Below, piece by piece: positions 30,656-44,500 of a DNA stretch of 64,000 nucleotides. The DNA is from Hemibagrus wyckioides (lineage: Eukaryota > Chordata > Actinopteri > Siluriformes > Bagridae), in NCBI RefSeq assembly GCF_019097595.1, contig NC_080715.1, positions 25,848,855 to 25,912,854 of the forward strand, in the 5' to 3' direction. Position 1 is the first letter of the stretch, and every line of letters starts with the position of its first letter. The notes under the pieces were generated by a model, which was given only the letters and a program-made list of their open reading frames with translations, did no database searches and was not told where the DNA came from. Position numbers and translations under genes: made by a program.

Positions 30656-31161
30656 TACAAAAACGTTAATTGTTAGATTTTTAGCATTATCGCATCTCCA
30701 GTCTCCGTCCATATGAGAAAAGACACCACCTTCTTTTTCTTTTATCTTTAGATGATTTTAATTACAGCTTCTGTCATCCTTTCGTTTTGTGAAAAACAAA
30801 CTCAGAGTAAAAGATGAAAAAAGGGGGAAAAAATCCTGCTCCAGGCTCCGACTTCTGCTTTGATTTGTCCTGCTCTGAGATGGAGAGAGAGACGCTGAGA
30901 CGCAGAGACGTCTTTCATCAGCGCGTCTACACTAAAGCCTTCAGCTCACACACACACACACACACACACATGGAGAGAGAGCCCTGTGTTGACTCAGGGC
31001 TATGCGTTTATCTCCTGTGGCGACAGGATGGAGGGTGTCGGACGGAGAAGAAAGAGAAAGATTGATAGCAGTAGGCTGGGATTTAATCCTTCTGCCCTTT
31101 AAACACATAAATAGAGAAATCTCTGACATTTTCAATTTCACTCGTCTGTTTCTACTTCCAG

Positions 31162-31256
<95 letters not shown>

Positions 31257-31264
31257 GAATAAAC

Positions 31265-31295
<31 letters not shown>

Positions 31296-31312
31296 GAGAC
31301 AGACAGACAGAC

Positions 31313-31380
<68 letters not shown>

Positions 31381-31388
31381 GAATAAAC

Positions 31389-31419
<31 letters not shown>

Positions 31420-31428
31420 GAGACAGAC

Positions 31429-31508
<80 letters not shown>

Positions 31509-31516
31509 GAATAAAC

Positions 31517-31547
<31 letters not shown>

Positions 31548-31564
31548 GAGACAGACAGACAGAC

Positions 31565-31660
<96 letters not shown>

Positions 31661-31700
31661 GAATAAACAGATAGATAGATAGACAGACAGAGAGACAGAC

Positions 31701-31790
<90 letters not shown>
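31162..31790. repeat. GATA/GACA array with higher-order structure
   Basis: Long GATA runs are interrupted four times by the word GAATAAACAG at about 31257, 31381, 31509 and 31661. Each is followed by GATA, then GACA runs, then GAGAGACA. The spacing is 124, 128 and 152 bases. This shows segmental duplication of a compound unit, with length change in the GATA part. Confidence 0.95.
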
Positions 31791-32107
31791 CACACCAATA
31801 GTAGACTATTACACATATGAAGAGATGTGTAAGTGAAGCGTCAGACTGTGGAGTTCATGCTACACTGCTCTTGTGTAAGTGTGATTATTGTGTGAAACTC
31901 CAGACATCTTTCAAAACGTTCTGCACATGTGTAACAGTGATGTGTTTGTACAGTACGACAAAATAAACACAAACACACAACACTTATTCCCAGTCTCTCT
32001 CTCAGCTCAAAGCTTCTGTAGCTACAGCTAGAATTCAACAGAGAAATGAACACAGGTAGAAATTTATTTTTCAGTTGCTTTTTATCCACACCATCCATTA
32101 CACACAC

Positions 32108-33568
32108 ACAGACACACACACACACGCACACACATACACATTAACATCATTACACACACACTAACACCATTACACACACTAACACCATTACACATACACT
32201 AACACCATTACACACACACTAACACCATTACACACACACTAACACCATTACACACACTAACACCATTACACACACTAACACCATTACACACACACTAACA
32301 CCATTACACACACTAACACCATTACACACACACTAACACCATTACACATACACTAACACCATTACACACACTAACACCATTACACACACACTAACACCAT
32401 TACACACACTAACACCATTACACATACACTAACACCATTACACACACTAACACCATTACACATACACTAACACTATTACACACACACTAAAACCATTACA
32501 CACACACTAACACTGTTACACACACACTAACACCATTACACACACTAACACCATTACACATACACTAACACCATTACACACACTAACACCATTACACACA
32601 CACTAACACCATTACACACACTAACACCATTACACACACTAACACCATTACACACACACTAACACCATTACACACACACTAACACCATTACACACACACT
32701 AACACCATTACACATACACTAACACCATTACACACACACTAACACCATTACACACACTAACACCATTACACACACACTAACACCATTACACACATACTAA
32801 CACCATTACACACACACTAACACCATTACACATACACTAACACCATTACACACACACTAACACCATTACACACACACTAACACCATTACACACACTAACA
32901 CCATTACACACACTAACACCATTACACACACACTAACACCATTACACACACACTAACACCATTACACACACACTAACACCATTACACACACACTAACACC
33001 ATTACACACACACTAACACCATTACACACACTAACACCATTACACACACACTAACACCATTACACACACACTAACACCATTACACACACTCTAACACCAT
33101 TACACACACTAAGACCATTACACACACACTAACACCATTACACACACACTAACACCATTACACACACTAACACCATTACACATACACTAACACCATTACA
33201 TACACTAACACCATTACACACACACTAACACCATTACACACACACACTTTCACCATTACACACACACACTAACACCATTACACACACACACTAACACAAT
33301 TACACACACACTAACACCATTACACACACACACTAACACCATTACACACTAACACCATTACACACACACACTAACACAATTACACACACTAACACCATTA
33401 CACACACACACTAACACCATTACACACACACTAACACCATTACACACACTAACACCATTACACACACTAACACCATTACACATACACTAACACCATTACA
33501 CACACACTAACACCATTACACACACACTAACACCATTACAAACACTAATACCATTACACACACAGTAA
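32108..33568. repeat. minisatellite, CACTAACACCATTACACA units (left arm)
   Basis: About 75-80 tandem copies of an 18-22 base unit lie in edar intron 1, varying chiefly in the number of CA dinucleotides. The reverse complement of the unit, TGTGTAATGGTGTTAGTG, is the unit of the 24.5 kb array at 35583-60090. The two arrays are therefore inverted copies of one family, separated by about 2 kb. Confidence 0.97.
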
Positions 33569-33704
33569 TGGACTGATGTTTTGATGTGATGTGCAACAAA
33601 CTTTTTGGTCATTTCCTAAAGCCCAAGGCCAAAAAAAGGTAGAAAAGATGGAGGGATTTATGTCTTCTTTGAGCTGCTATAATTTGAAGATCAGAAGAAA
33701 AGGA

Positions 33705-33709
<5 letters not shown>

Positions 33710-33740
<31 letters not shown>
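33710..33740. repeat. (GA)n microsatellite
   Basis: A perfect GA run in the spacer between the two inverted arrays. Confidence 0.85.
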
Positions 33741-33742
<2 letters not shown>

Positions 33743-34048
33743 TCAGAGGAGGCAGGCAGGCACATGTTGGTGAAGCAGGACTTTCCCCTGAAGGCTTTCT
33801 AATCTCAGGTGGAAGGAAAAAGGAAAAAAACAATTATGTTCTTTTAAAATCTGCAGAAAACTGTTTTTCTTCATGATGAAGAATAAAATGAAATGTATTG
33901 AATGAATTTTATTTCTGTTATAAGTGAGACATTGGTCCGGTGATCATGATTCTTCCTCATCATCAAAACACTTCTTAACATTTTACTCGTGCTAATTCAG
34001 TTCTAATTAGCTCCAGACTCTTCATATTGAAAAGAACATTTAGACTCT

Positions 34049-34053
<5 letters not shown>

Positions 34054-34105
<52 letters not shown>

Positions 34106-34150
34106 TTCTCTTTTCCTCTCTCTCTCTCTCTCTTTCTCTTTTCTCTCTCA
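34054..34150. repeat. (CT)n microsatellite
   Basis: A CT run of about 40 bases followed by CT-rich sequence with TTTCTCTTTT interruptions. Confidence 0.9.
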
Positions 34151-34704
34151 CTCACACTTTCAGGTATTCTTGCTAACAGTTAAATAGATAAAAAAAATGT
34201 AAACAGAGGGAAATTTTGTTCAGTACCAGTTTCACACGTTTATCACTCTCTAGCAGTGAAATCTCCTACATTTCTTCATTTTTCAATTTTTTTCCTGCTA
34301 ATGCTGAATCTGATGTACGTGTCCAGATGTGTCCATGTCACTTACTTTTTTTTTTTTTTTGAAGTATACATTTCAATCCAAGACTGTGAGAATAAAGCGC
34401 CTCAGATTTGCTAACTAAAGTACTAAAATAACTAAATGTAAACTTTTAATGCAGTTGTTTTTATTGGATTTTGTTGGAGACAGAGTGTGTGTCAGATCGG
34501 CATGCTGTTTAGATGGTAAAGGAAAAGAATCGAGAAAGTGTGAAGTGTTTTTATATCAAATGTTAATGTATTAAAAGGGAATAAAAATAGACATAGAAAA
34601 TAGAAAAATAGAAATTGGAGCATTTTTAAATAATGTACACTATATACTACTATCTTTATATCTTTATATCTTTCTATATATTTACTATCTTGTAAATAAT
34701 GTAC

Positions 34705-34705
<1 letters not shown>

Positions 34706-34757
<52 letters not shown>
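34706..34757. repeat. (GATA)n microsatellite
   Basis: A perfect GATA run, which yields a YLSI chance frame on the - strand. Confidence 0.92.
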
Positions 34758-34758
<1 letters not shown>

Positions 34759-35150
34759 CGATATGATATAGCGGGTGTTAAAGTGGCATAACAAACTATA
34801 CAAATAAAATGCAAAAGAAAACCATTTGTGAAGAAGACGAATAGTGAATATGAATTCATCCCTGTGTATTATTCACACAAACCCACATCTAAGTATGCAT
34901 CATGCAAGAATACTGCAGCATTAAAAAAGCGATATTTTCAAACAGATCATTACAATTTCTCTCACAGCCTCAGAGCCAAAAGGTCACTGAGATGTAGATC
35001 TGATCGAGAGAAAGATATTTAATATAGAACTGTATATATTTAAACAGGAATTTCCCGTTCTCCCTAAACACAGCGTCTCTCTGTCTCTCTCTCCCCCCTC
35101 AGTGCATTCCTGAGAGGGGAATTTTTTTTGGGAAAAAGTCAGAGTCTTAC

Positions 35151-35300
35151 CTGCAGGAGGAGACGGAGCCTTGCTGTTAATGAATGTGTGAAAAAATCTT
35201 CTCTTCTCCTTCTTCTTTTCTTCTTCTTCTTCTTCTTCTTCTTCTTCTTCTTCTTCAGTACTGTTGTGCAGGAATGTTAGGCTTTAAACTCTGAGATACA
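35151..35300 (-). other. edar: putative non-coding exon 1 of edar
   Basis: On the - strand a strong donor, CTGCAG then GTAAGACT, occurs at 35151/35150, in the right direction and order for a leader exon. The sequence before it has no ATG from about 35270 down to the donor. It is CT-rich near the donor (CTCCGTCTCCTCCTGCAG) and contains a GAA repeat (35209-35256). The upstream limit at about 35300 is a guess because no transcription start can be fixed. EDAR is known to have a non-coding first exon. Confidence 0.4.
35209..35256. repeat. (CTT)n microsatellite
   Basis: A perfect triplet run on + (GAA on the edar strand), possibly within the edar leader exon. Confidence 0.92.
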
Positions 35301-35560
35301 TGCAGAAACTTTCAGAAGTCTAAATCCAGGCAGTGTGTGAGTGTGATTTGTGTTCTCTTAGGAAATGAAAGCTCCTCCTTATGAGACAGAGAGAGAGAGA
35401 GAGAGAGAGAGACAGGGAAAAAAAGGAGGAGGTGGATGATCTCCGCCCACGACTTTAAAGAACCTGGAACAGGTAGGAGATAAGAGGATAACACAGACAC
35501 ACACACACACGAACACACACACACACACAGTGCCACCTGGCGGTGTAATTCTGCTTCTTC
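35301..35560 (-). promoter_or_regulatory. candidate edar promoter region
   Basis: The region lies just upstream, on the edar strand, of the putative leader exon. It contains a GC-box-like GTGGGCGGAG (35441-35450 on +: CTCCGCCCAC), a CT/GA-rich tract (35387-35412) and a CTCF-like motif (35530-35543). There is no convincing TATA box. The call depends on exon 1. Confidence 0.3.
35530..35543 (-). promoter_or_regulatory. CTCF-like motif
   Basis: On the - strand the sequence reads CCGCCAGGTGGCAC, close to the CTCF core CCNNYAGRKGGCRS. It lies 40 bases from the start of the 24.5 kb array. Occupancy cannot be judged from sequence. Confidence 0.35.
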
Positions 35561-35582
35561 CACACGAGACAGGATTCTGTAT

Positions 35583-38500
35583 GGAATGGTGTTAGTGTGT
35601 GTAATAGTGTTAGTGTGTGTAATGGTGTTAGTGTGTGTGTAATGGTGTTAGTGTGTGTAATGGTGTTAGTGTGTGTGTAATGGTGTTAGTGTGTGTGTAA
35701 TGGTGTTAGTGTGTGTAATGGTTTTAGTGTGTGTGTAATGGTGTTAGTGTTTGTAATGGTTTTAGTGTGTGTGTAATGGTGTTAGTGTGTGTAATGGTGT
35801 TAGTGTGTGTGTAATGGTGTTAGTGTGTGTAATGGTTTTAGTGTGTGTGTAATGGTGTTAGTGTGTGTAATGGTTTTAGTGTGTGTGTAATGGTGTTAGT
35901 GTGTGTAATGGTGTTAGTGTGTGTGTAATGGTGTTAGTGTGTGTAATGGTTTTAGTGTGTGTGTAATGGTGTTAGTGTGTGTGTAATGGTGTTAGTGTGT
36001 GTGTAATTGTGTTAGTGTGTGTGTAATGGTGTTAGTGTGTGTAATGGTGTTAGTGTGTGTGTAATGGTGTTAGTGTGTGTAATGGTGTTAGTGTGTGTGT
36101 AATGGTGTTAGTGTGTGTGTAATGGTTTTAGTGTGTGTAATGGTGTTAGTGTGTGTGTGTAATGGTGTTAGTATGTGTGTAATGGTGTTAGTGTGTGCAA
36201 TGGTGTTAGTGTATGTTTAATGGTGTTAGTGTGTGTGTAATGGTGTTATTGTGTGTGTAATGGTGTTAGTGTGTGTGTAATGGTGTTATTGTGTGTGTAA
36301 TGGTGTTAGTGTGTGTAATGGTGTTAGTGTATGTATAATGGTGTTAGTGTGTGTGTAATTGTGTTAGTGTGTGTGTAATGGTGTTAGTGTGTGTAATGGT
36401 GTTAGTGTATGTGTAATGGTGTTAGTGTGTGTGTAATTGTGTTAGTGTGTGTGTAATGGTGTTAGTGTGTGTAATGGTGTTAGTGTATGTGTCTTGGTGT
36501 TAGTGTGTGTGTAATGGTGTTAGTGTGTGTAATGGTGTTAGTGTGTGTGTAATGGTGTTAGTGTGTGTGTAATGGTGTTACTGTGTGTAATGGTGTTAGT
36601 GTGTGTGTGTGTGTGTGTGTAATGGTGTTAGTGTGTGTGTAATGGTGTTAGTGTGTGTAATGGTGTTAGTGTGTGTGTAATGGTGTTAGTGTGTGTAATG
36701 GTGTTAGTGTGTGTAATGGTCTTAGTGTGTGTGTGTAATGGTGTTAGTGTGTGTAATGGTGTTAGTGTGTGTGTAATGGTGTTAGTGTGTGTAATGGTTT
36801 TAGTGTGTGTGTAATGGTGTTAGTGTGTGTAATGGTTTTAGTGTGTGTGTAATGGTGTTAGTGTGTGTGTAATGGTGTTAGTGTGTGTAATGGTTTTAGT
36901 GTGTGTGTAATGGTGTTAGTGTGTGTAATGGTTTTAGTGTGTGTGTAATGGTGTTAGTGTGTGTGTAATGGTGTTAGTGTGTGTAATGGTGTTAGTGTGT
37001 GTGTAATGGTGTTAGTGTGTGTAATGGTTTTAGTGTGTGTGTAATGGTGTTAGTGTGTGTAATGGTGTTAGTGTATGTGTCTTGGTGTTAGTGTGTGTGT
37101 AATGGTGTTAGTGTGTGTAATGGTGTTAGTGTGTGTGTAATGGTGTTAGTGTGTGTGTAATGGTGTTACTGTGTGTAATGGTGTTAGTGTGTGTGTGTGT
37201 GTGTGTGTAATGGTGTTAGTGTGTGTGTAATTGTGTTAGTGTGTGTGTAATGGTGTTAGTGTGTGTAATGGTGTTAGTGTATGTGTCTTGGTGTTAGTGT
37301 GTGTGTAATGGTGTTAGTGTGTGTAATGGTGTTAGTGTGTGTGTAATGGTGTTAGTGTGTGTGTAATGGTGTTACTGTGTGTAATGGTGTTAGTGTGTGT
37401 GTGTGTGTGTGTGTAATGGTGTTAGTGTGTGTGTAATGGTGTTAGTGTGTGTAATGGTGTTAGTGTGTGTGTAATGGTGTTAGTGTGTGTAATGGTGTTA
37501 GTGTGTGTAATGGTCTTAGTGTGTGTGTTTAATGGTGTTAGTGTGTGTAATTGTTTTAGTGTGTGTGTAATGGTGTTAGTGTGTGTAATGGTGTTAGTGT
37601 GTGTGTAATGGTGTTAGTGTGTGTAATGGTTTTAGTGTGTGTGTAATGGTGTTAGTGTGTGTGTAATGGTGTTAGTGTGTGTAATGGTTTTAGTGTGTGT
37701 GTAATGGTGTTAGTGTGTGTAATGGTTTTAGTGTGTGTGTAATGGTGTTAGTGTGTGTGTAATGGTGTTAGTGTGTGTAATGGTGTTAGTGTGTGTGTAA
37801 TGGTGTTAGTGTGTGTAATGGTTTTAGTGTGTGTGTAATGGTGTTAGTGTGTGTAATGGTGTTAGTGTGTGTGTAATGGTGTTAGTGTGTGTAATGGTGT
37901 TAGTGTGTGTGTAATGGTTTTAGTGTGTGTAATGGTGTTAGTGTGTGTGTGTAATGGTGTTAGTGTGTGTGTAATGGTGTTAGTGTGTGTAATGGTGTTA
38001 GTGTGTGTATAATGGTGTTAGTGTGTGTGTACTGGTGCTAGTGTGTGTGTAATGGTGTTAGTGTGTGTAATGGTGTTAGTGTGTGTGTGTAATGGTGTTA
38101 GTATGAGTGTAATGGTGTTATTGTGTGTGTAATGGTGTTAGAGTATGTGTAATGGTGTTAGTGTGTGTGTAATGGTGTTATTGTGTGTGTAATGGTGTTA
38201 GTGTGTGTAATGGTGTTAGTGTATGTGTAATGGTGTTAGTGTGTGTGTAATGGTGTTAGTGTGTGTGTAATGGTGTTAGTGTGTGTGTAATGGTGTTAGT
38301 GTGTGTAATGGTGTTAGTGTATGTGTAATGGTGTTAGTGTGTGTGTAATGGTGTTAGTGTGTGTAATGGTGTTAGTGTGTGTGTAACAGTGTTAGTGTGT
38401 GTGTAATGGTGTTAGTGTGTATAATGGTGTTAGTGTGTGTAATGGTGTTAGTGTTTGTAATGGTGTTAGTGTGTGTGTAATAGTGTTAGTGTGTGTAATG

Positions 38501-41500
38501 GTGTTATTGTGTGTGTTTTGGTGTTAGTGTGTATAATGGTGTTAGTGTGTGTAATGGTGTTAGTGTTTGTAATGGTGTTAGTGTGTGTGTAATAGTGTTA
38601 GTGTGTGTAATGGTGTTATTGTGTGTGTTTTGGTGTTAGTGTATGTGTAATGGTGTTAGTGTGTGTAATGGTGTTAGTGTGTGTGTAATGGTGTTAGTGT
38701 GTGTGTACTGGTGCTAATGTGTGTGTAATGGTGTTAGTGTATGTGTAATGGTGTTAGTGTGTGTAATGGTGTTAGTGTTTGTAATGGTGTTAGTGTGTGT
38801 GTATTGGTGTTAGTGTATGTGTAATGGTGTTAGTGTGTGTGTAATGGTGTTAGTGTGTGTGTACTGGTGTTAGTGTGTGTGTAATAGTGTTAGTGTGTAT
38901 AATGGTGTTAGTGTGTGTAATGGTGTTAGTGTGTGTGTAATGGTGTTAGTGTATGTGTAATGGTGTTAGTGTATGTGTAATGGTGTTTGTGTGTGTGTGT
39001 GTAATTGTGTTAGTGTGTGTGTAATGGTGTTAGTGTATGTGTAATGGTGTTAGTGTGTGTGTGTGTAATGGTGTTAGTTTGTGTAATGGTGTTAGTGTGT
39101 GTGAAATGGTGTTAGTGTGTGTGTAATGGTGTTAGTGTGTGTGTAATGGTTTTAGTGTGTGTAATGGTGTTAGTGTGTGTGTGTAATGGTGTTAGTGTGT
39201 GTAATGGTGTTAGTGTGTGTGTAATGGTTTTAGTGTGTGTAATGGTGTTAGTGTGTGTGTGTAATGGTGTTAGTGTGTGTGTAATAGTGTTAGTGTGTGT
39301 AATGGTGTTAGTGTGTGTGTGTGTGTGTAATGGTGTTAGTGTGTGTAATGGTGTTAGTGTGTGTGTAATGGTGTTAGTGTGTGTGTAATAGTGTTAGTGT
39401 GTGTAATGGTGTTAGTGTGTGTGTGTGTGTAATGGTGTTAGTGTGTGTATAATGGTGTTAGTGTGTGTGTAATGGTTTTAGTGTGTGTAATGGTGTTAGT
39501 GTGTGTGTAATGGTGTTAGTGTGTGTGTAATGGTGTTAGTGTGTGTGTAATGGTTTTAGTGTGTGTAATGGTGTTAGTGTGTGTGTGTAATTGTGTTAGT
39601 GTGTGTAATGGTGTTAGTGTGTGTGTAATGGTGCTAGTGTGTGTGTAATGGTGCTAGTGTATGTGTAATGGTGTTAGTGTGTGTGTGTAATGGTGTTAGT
39701 GTGTGTGTGTAATGGTGTTAGTGTGTGTGTAATAGTGTTAGTGTGTGTAATGGTGTTAGTGTGTGTGTACTGGTGCTAGTGTGTGTGTAATGGTGTTAGT
39801 GTGTGTGTAATGGTGTTACTGTGTGTAATGGTGTTAGTGTGTATAATGGTGTTAGTGTGTGTGTAATGGTGTTAGTGTGTGTAATGGTGTTAGTGTGTGT
39901 AATGGTGTTAGTGTGTGTGTGTGTGTGTGTGTTTGTGTGTGTGTAATGGTGTTAGTGTGTGTGTAATGGTGTTAGTGTTTGTAATGGTGTTAGTGTGTGT
40001 GTAATGGTGTTAGTGTGTGTAATGGTGTTAGTGTGTGTGTACTGGTGTTAGTGTGTGTGTAATGGTGTTAGTGTATGTGTAATGGTGTTAGTGTGTGTGT
40101 GTGTAATGGTGTTAGTTTGTGTAATGGTGTTAGTGTGTGTGAAATGGTGTTAGTGTGTGTGTAATGGTTTTATTGTGTGTAATGGTGTTAGTGTGTGTGT
40201 GTAATGGTGTTAGTGTGTGTGTAATGGTTTTAGTGTGTGTAATGGTGTTAGTGTGTGTGTGTAATGGTGTTAGTGTGTGTGTAATGGTGTTAGTGTGTGT
40301 AATGGTGTTAAAGTGTGTAATGGTGTTAGTGTGTGTGTGTGTGTGTGTGTTTGTGTGTGTGTAATGGTGTTAGTGTGTGTGTAATGGTGTTAGTGTTTGT
40401 AATGGTGTTAGTGTGTGTGTAATAGTGTTAGTGTGTGTAATGGTGTTAGTGTGTGTGTACTGGTGCTAGTGTGTGTGTAATGGTGTTAGTGTGTGTGTAA
40501 TGGTGTTACTGTGTGTAATGGTGTTAGTGTGTATAATGGTGTTAGTGTGTGTGTAATGGTGTTAGTGTGTGTAATGGTGTTAGTGTGTGTGTAATGGTGT
40601 TAGTGTGTGTGTAATGGTTTTCGTGTGTGTAATGGTGTTAGTGTGTGTGTGTAATGGTGTTAGTGTGTGTGTAATGGTGTTAGTGTGTGTGTGTAATTGT
40701 GTTAGTGTGTGTAATGGTGTTAGTGTGTGTGCAATGGTGTTAGTGTGTGTGTAATGGTGTTAGTGTGTGTAATGGTGTTAGTGTGTGTGTACTGGTGCTA
40801 GTGTGTGTGTAATGGTGTTAGTGTGTGTAATGGTGCTAGTGTGTGTGTGTAATGGTGTTAGTATGTGTGTAATGGTGTTAGAGTGTGTAATGGTGTTAGT
40901 GTGTGTAATGGTCTTAGTGTGTGTAATGATGTTAGTGTGTGTAATGGCGTTAGTGTGTGTGTAATGGTGTTAGTGTTTGTAATGGTGTTAGTGTTTGTAA
41001 TGGTGTTAGTGTGTGTGTAATGGTGTTAGTGTGTGTGTAATGGTGTTAGTATGTGTGTAATGGTGTTAAAGTGTGTAATGGTGTTAGTGTGTGTGTGTGT
41101 GTTTGTGTGTGTGTAATGGTGTTAGTGTGTGTGTAATGGTGTTAGTGTTTGTAATGGTGTTAGTGTGTGTGTAATAGTGTTAGTGTGTGTAATGGTGTTA
41201 GTGTGTGTGTACTGGTGCTAGTGTGTGTGTAATGGTGTTAGTGTGTGTGTAATGGTGTTACTGTGTGTAATGGTGTTAGTGTGTATAATGGTGTTAGTGT
41301 GTGTGTAATGGTGTTAGTGTGTGTGTAATGGTGTTAGTGTGTGTGTAATGGTTTTCGTGTGTGTAATGGTGTTAGTGTGTGTGTGTAATGGTGTTAGTGT
41401 GTGTAATGGTGTTAGTGTGTATAATGGTGTTAGTGTGTGTAATGGTGTTAGTGTGTGTGTAATGGTGTTACTGTATGTGTAATGGTGTTAGTGTGTGTGT

Positions 41501-44500
41501 GTGTAATGGTGTTAGTGTGTGTGTAATGGTGTTAGTGTGTGTGTAATGGTTTTCGTGTGTGTAATGGTGTTAGTGTGTGTGTGTAATGGTGTTAGTGTGT
41601 GTGTAATGGTGTTAGTGTGTGTGTGTAATTGTGTTAGTGTGTGTAATGGTGTTAGTGTGTGTGCAGTGGTGTTAGTGTGTGTGTAATGGTGTTAGTGTGT
41701 GTGTACTGGTGCTAGTGTGTGTGTAATGGTGTTAGTGTGTGTAATGGTGCTAGTGTGTGTGTGTAATGGTGTTAGTATGTGTGTAATGGTGTTAGAGTGT
41801 GTAATGGTGTTAGTGTGTGTAATGGTCTTAGTGTGTGTAATGATGTTAGTGTGTGTAATGGCGTTACTGTGTGTGTAATGGTGTTAGTGTTTGTAATGGT
41901 GTTAGTGTTTGTAATGGTGTTAGTGTGTGTGTAATGGTGTTAGTGTGTGTGTAATGGTGTTAGTATGTGTGTAATGGTGTTAAAGTGTGTAATGGTGTTA
42001 GTGTGTGTGTAATGGTGTTAGAGTATGTGTAATGGTGTTAGTGTGTGTAATGGTGTTAGTGTATGTGTAATGGTGTTAGTGTCTGTAATGGTGTTAGTGT
42101 GTGTGTAATGGTTTTAGTGTGTGTGTAATGGTGTTAGTGTGTGTGTAATGGTGTTAGTGTGTGTAATGGTTTTAGTGTGTGTGTAATGGTGTTAGTGTGT
42201 GTGTAATGGTGTTAGTGTGTGTAATGGTTTTAGTGTGTGTGTAATGGTGTTAGTGTGTGTAATGGTTTTAGTGTGTGTGTAATGGTGTTAGTGTGTGTGT
42301 AATGGTGTTAGTGTGTGTAATGGTGTTAGTGTGTGTGTAATGGTGTTAGTGTGTGTAATGGTTTTAGTGTGTGTGTAATGGTGTTAGTGTGTGTAATGGT
42401 GTTAGTGTGTGTGTAATGGTGTTAGTGTGTGTAATGGTGTTAGTGTGTATAATGGTGTTAGTGTGTGTGTACTGGTGCTAGTGTGTGTGTAATGGTGTTA
42501 GTGTGTGTAATGGTGTTAGTGTGTGTGTGTAATGGTGTTAGTGTGTGTGTAATGGTGTTATTGTGTGTGTAATGGTGTTAGTGTATGTGTAATGGTGTTA
42601 GTGTGTGTGTAATTGTGTTAGTGTGTGTGCAATGGTGTTAGTGTGTGTAATGGTGTTAGTGTATGTGTAATGGTGTTAGTATGGGTGTAATGGTGTTAGT
42701 GTGTGTGTAATGGTGTTAGTGTGTGTGTAATGGTGTTAGTGTGTGTAATGGTGTTAGTGTATGTGTAATGGTGTTAGTGTGTGTGTAATGGTGTTAGTGT
42801 GTGTAATGGTGTTAGTGTGTGTGTAACAGTGTTAGTGTGTGTGTAATGGTGTTAGTGTGTATAATGGTGTTAGTGTGTGTAATGGTGTTATTGTGTGTAA
42901 TGGTGTTAGTGTTTGTAATGGTGTTAGTGTGTGTAATGTTGTTATTGTGTGTGTTTTGGTGTTAGTGTATGTGTAATGGTGTTAGTGTGTGTTATGGTGT
43001 TAGTGTGTGTGTAATGGTGTTAGTGTGTGTAATGGTGCTAATGTGTGTGTAATGGTGTTAGTGTATGTGTAATGGTGTTAGTGTGTGTAATGGTGTTAGT
43101 GTTTGTAATGGTGTTAGTGTGTGTGTATTGGTGTTAGTGTATGTGTAATGGTGTTAGTGTGTGTGTAATGGTGTTAGTGTGTGTGTAATGGTGTTAGTGT
43201 GTGTGTAATGGTGTTAGTGTGTGTAATAGTGTTAGTGTGTATAATGGTGTTAGTGTGTGTAATGGTGTTAGTGTGTGTGTAATGGTGTTAATGTATGTGT
43301 AATGGTGTTAGTGTGTGTGTGTGTAATTGTGTTAGTGTGTGTGTAATGGTGTTAGTGTATGTGTAATGGTGTTAGTGTGTGTATGTGTGTAATGGTGTTA
43401 GTGTTTGTAATGGTGTTAGTGTGTGTGTAATAGTGTTAGTGTGTGTAATGGTGTTAGTGTGTGTGTGTGTAATGGTGTTAGTGTGTGTAATGGTGTTAGT
43501 GTGTGTGTAATGGTGTTAGTGTGTGTGTAATGGTGTTAGTGTGTGTAATGGTGTTAGTGTGTGTGTAATGGTGTTAGTGTGTGTGTAATGGTTTTAGTGT
43601 GTGTAATGGTGTTAGTGTGTGTGTGTAATTGTGTTAGTGTGTGTAATGGTGTTAGTGTGTGTGTAATGGTGCTAGTGTGTGTGTAATGGTGCTAGTGTAT
43701 GTGTAATGGTGTTAGTGTGTGTGTGTAATGGTGTTAGTGTGTGTGTAATAGTGTTAGTGTGTGTAATGGTGTTAGTGTGTGTGTACTGGTGCTAGTGTGT
43801 GTGTAATGGTGTTAGTGTGTGTGTAATGGTGTTACTGTGTGTAATGGTGTTAGTGTGTATAATGGTGTTAGTGTGTGTGTAATGGTGTTAGTGTGTGTAA
43901 TGGTGTTAGTGTGTGTGTAATGGTGTTAGTGTGTGTGTGTGTGTGTTTGTGTGTGTGTAATGGTGTTAGTGTGTGTGTAATGGTGTTAGTGTTTGTAATG
44001 GTGTTAGTGTGTGTGTATTAGTGTTAGTGTGTGTAATGGTGTTAGTGTGTGTGTACTGGTGCTAGTGTGTGTGTAATGGTGTTACTGTGTGTAATGGTGT
44101 TAGTGTGTATAATGGTGTTAGTGTGTGTGTAATGGTGTTAGTGTGTGTAATGTTGTTAGTGTGTGTGTAATGGTTTTCGTGTGTGTAATGGTGTTAGTGT
44201 GTGTGTAATGGTGTTAGTGTGAGTGTAATGGTGTTAGTGTGTGTAATGGTGTTAGTGTGTATAATGGTGTTAGTGTGTGTGTGTGTGTTTGTGTGTGTGT
44301 AATGGTGTTAGTGTGTGTGTAATGGTGTTAGTGTTTGTAATGGTGTTAGTGTGTGTGTAATAGTGTTAGTGTGTGTAATGGTGTTAGTGTGTGTGTACTG
44401 GTGCTAGTGTGTGTGTAATGGTGTTAGTGTGTGTGTAATGGTGTTACTGTGTGTAATGGTGTTAGTGTGTATAATGGTGTTAGTGTGTGTAATGGTGTTA

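Larger units (their letters stand above)
22600..35150 (-). other. edar intron 1 (about 12.5 kb)
   Basis: The intron is inferred between the putative non-coding exon 1 donor GTAAGA at 35150 and the exon 2 acceptor at 22600. It holds most of the tandem arrays of the left half of the window plus a non-repetitive block at 24700-25260. Large first introns with regulatory content are usual for developmental receptors. The extent depends on the exon 1 assignment. Confidence 0.5.

Noticed and set aside
30941..31816. 291-codon - strand frame of Tyr-Leu-Ser-Ile repeats
   Set aside because: It is a direct translation of the GATA array, whose 4-base unit reads open in all three frames of this strand.
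31841..32131. - strand frame containing HCYTCAERFERC, reminiscent of a Ly6/uPAR-type CYTC motif
   Set aside because: Only four or five cysteines are present, with wrong spacing and no signal peptide. No partner exon was found, and the frame begins in the CA repeat. Chance is the simpler explanation.
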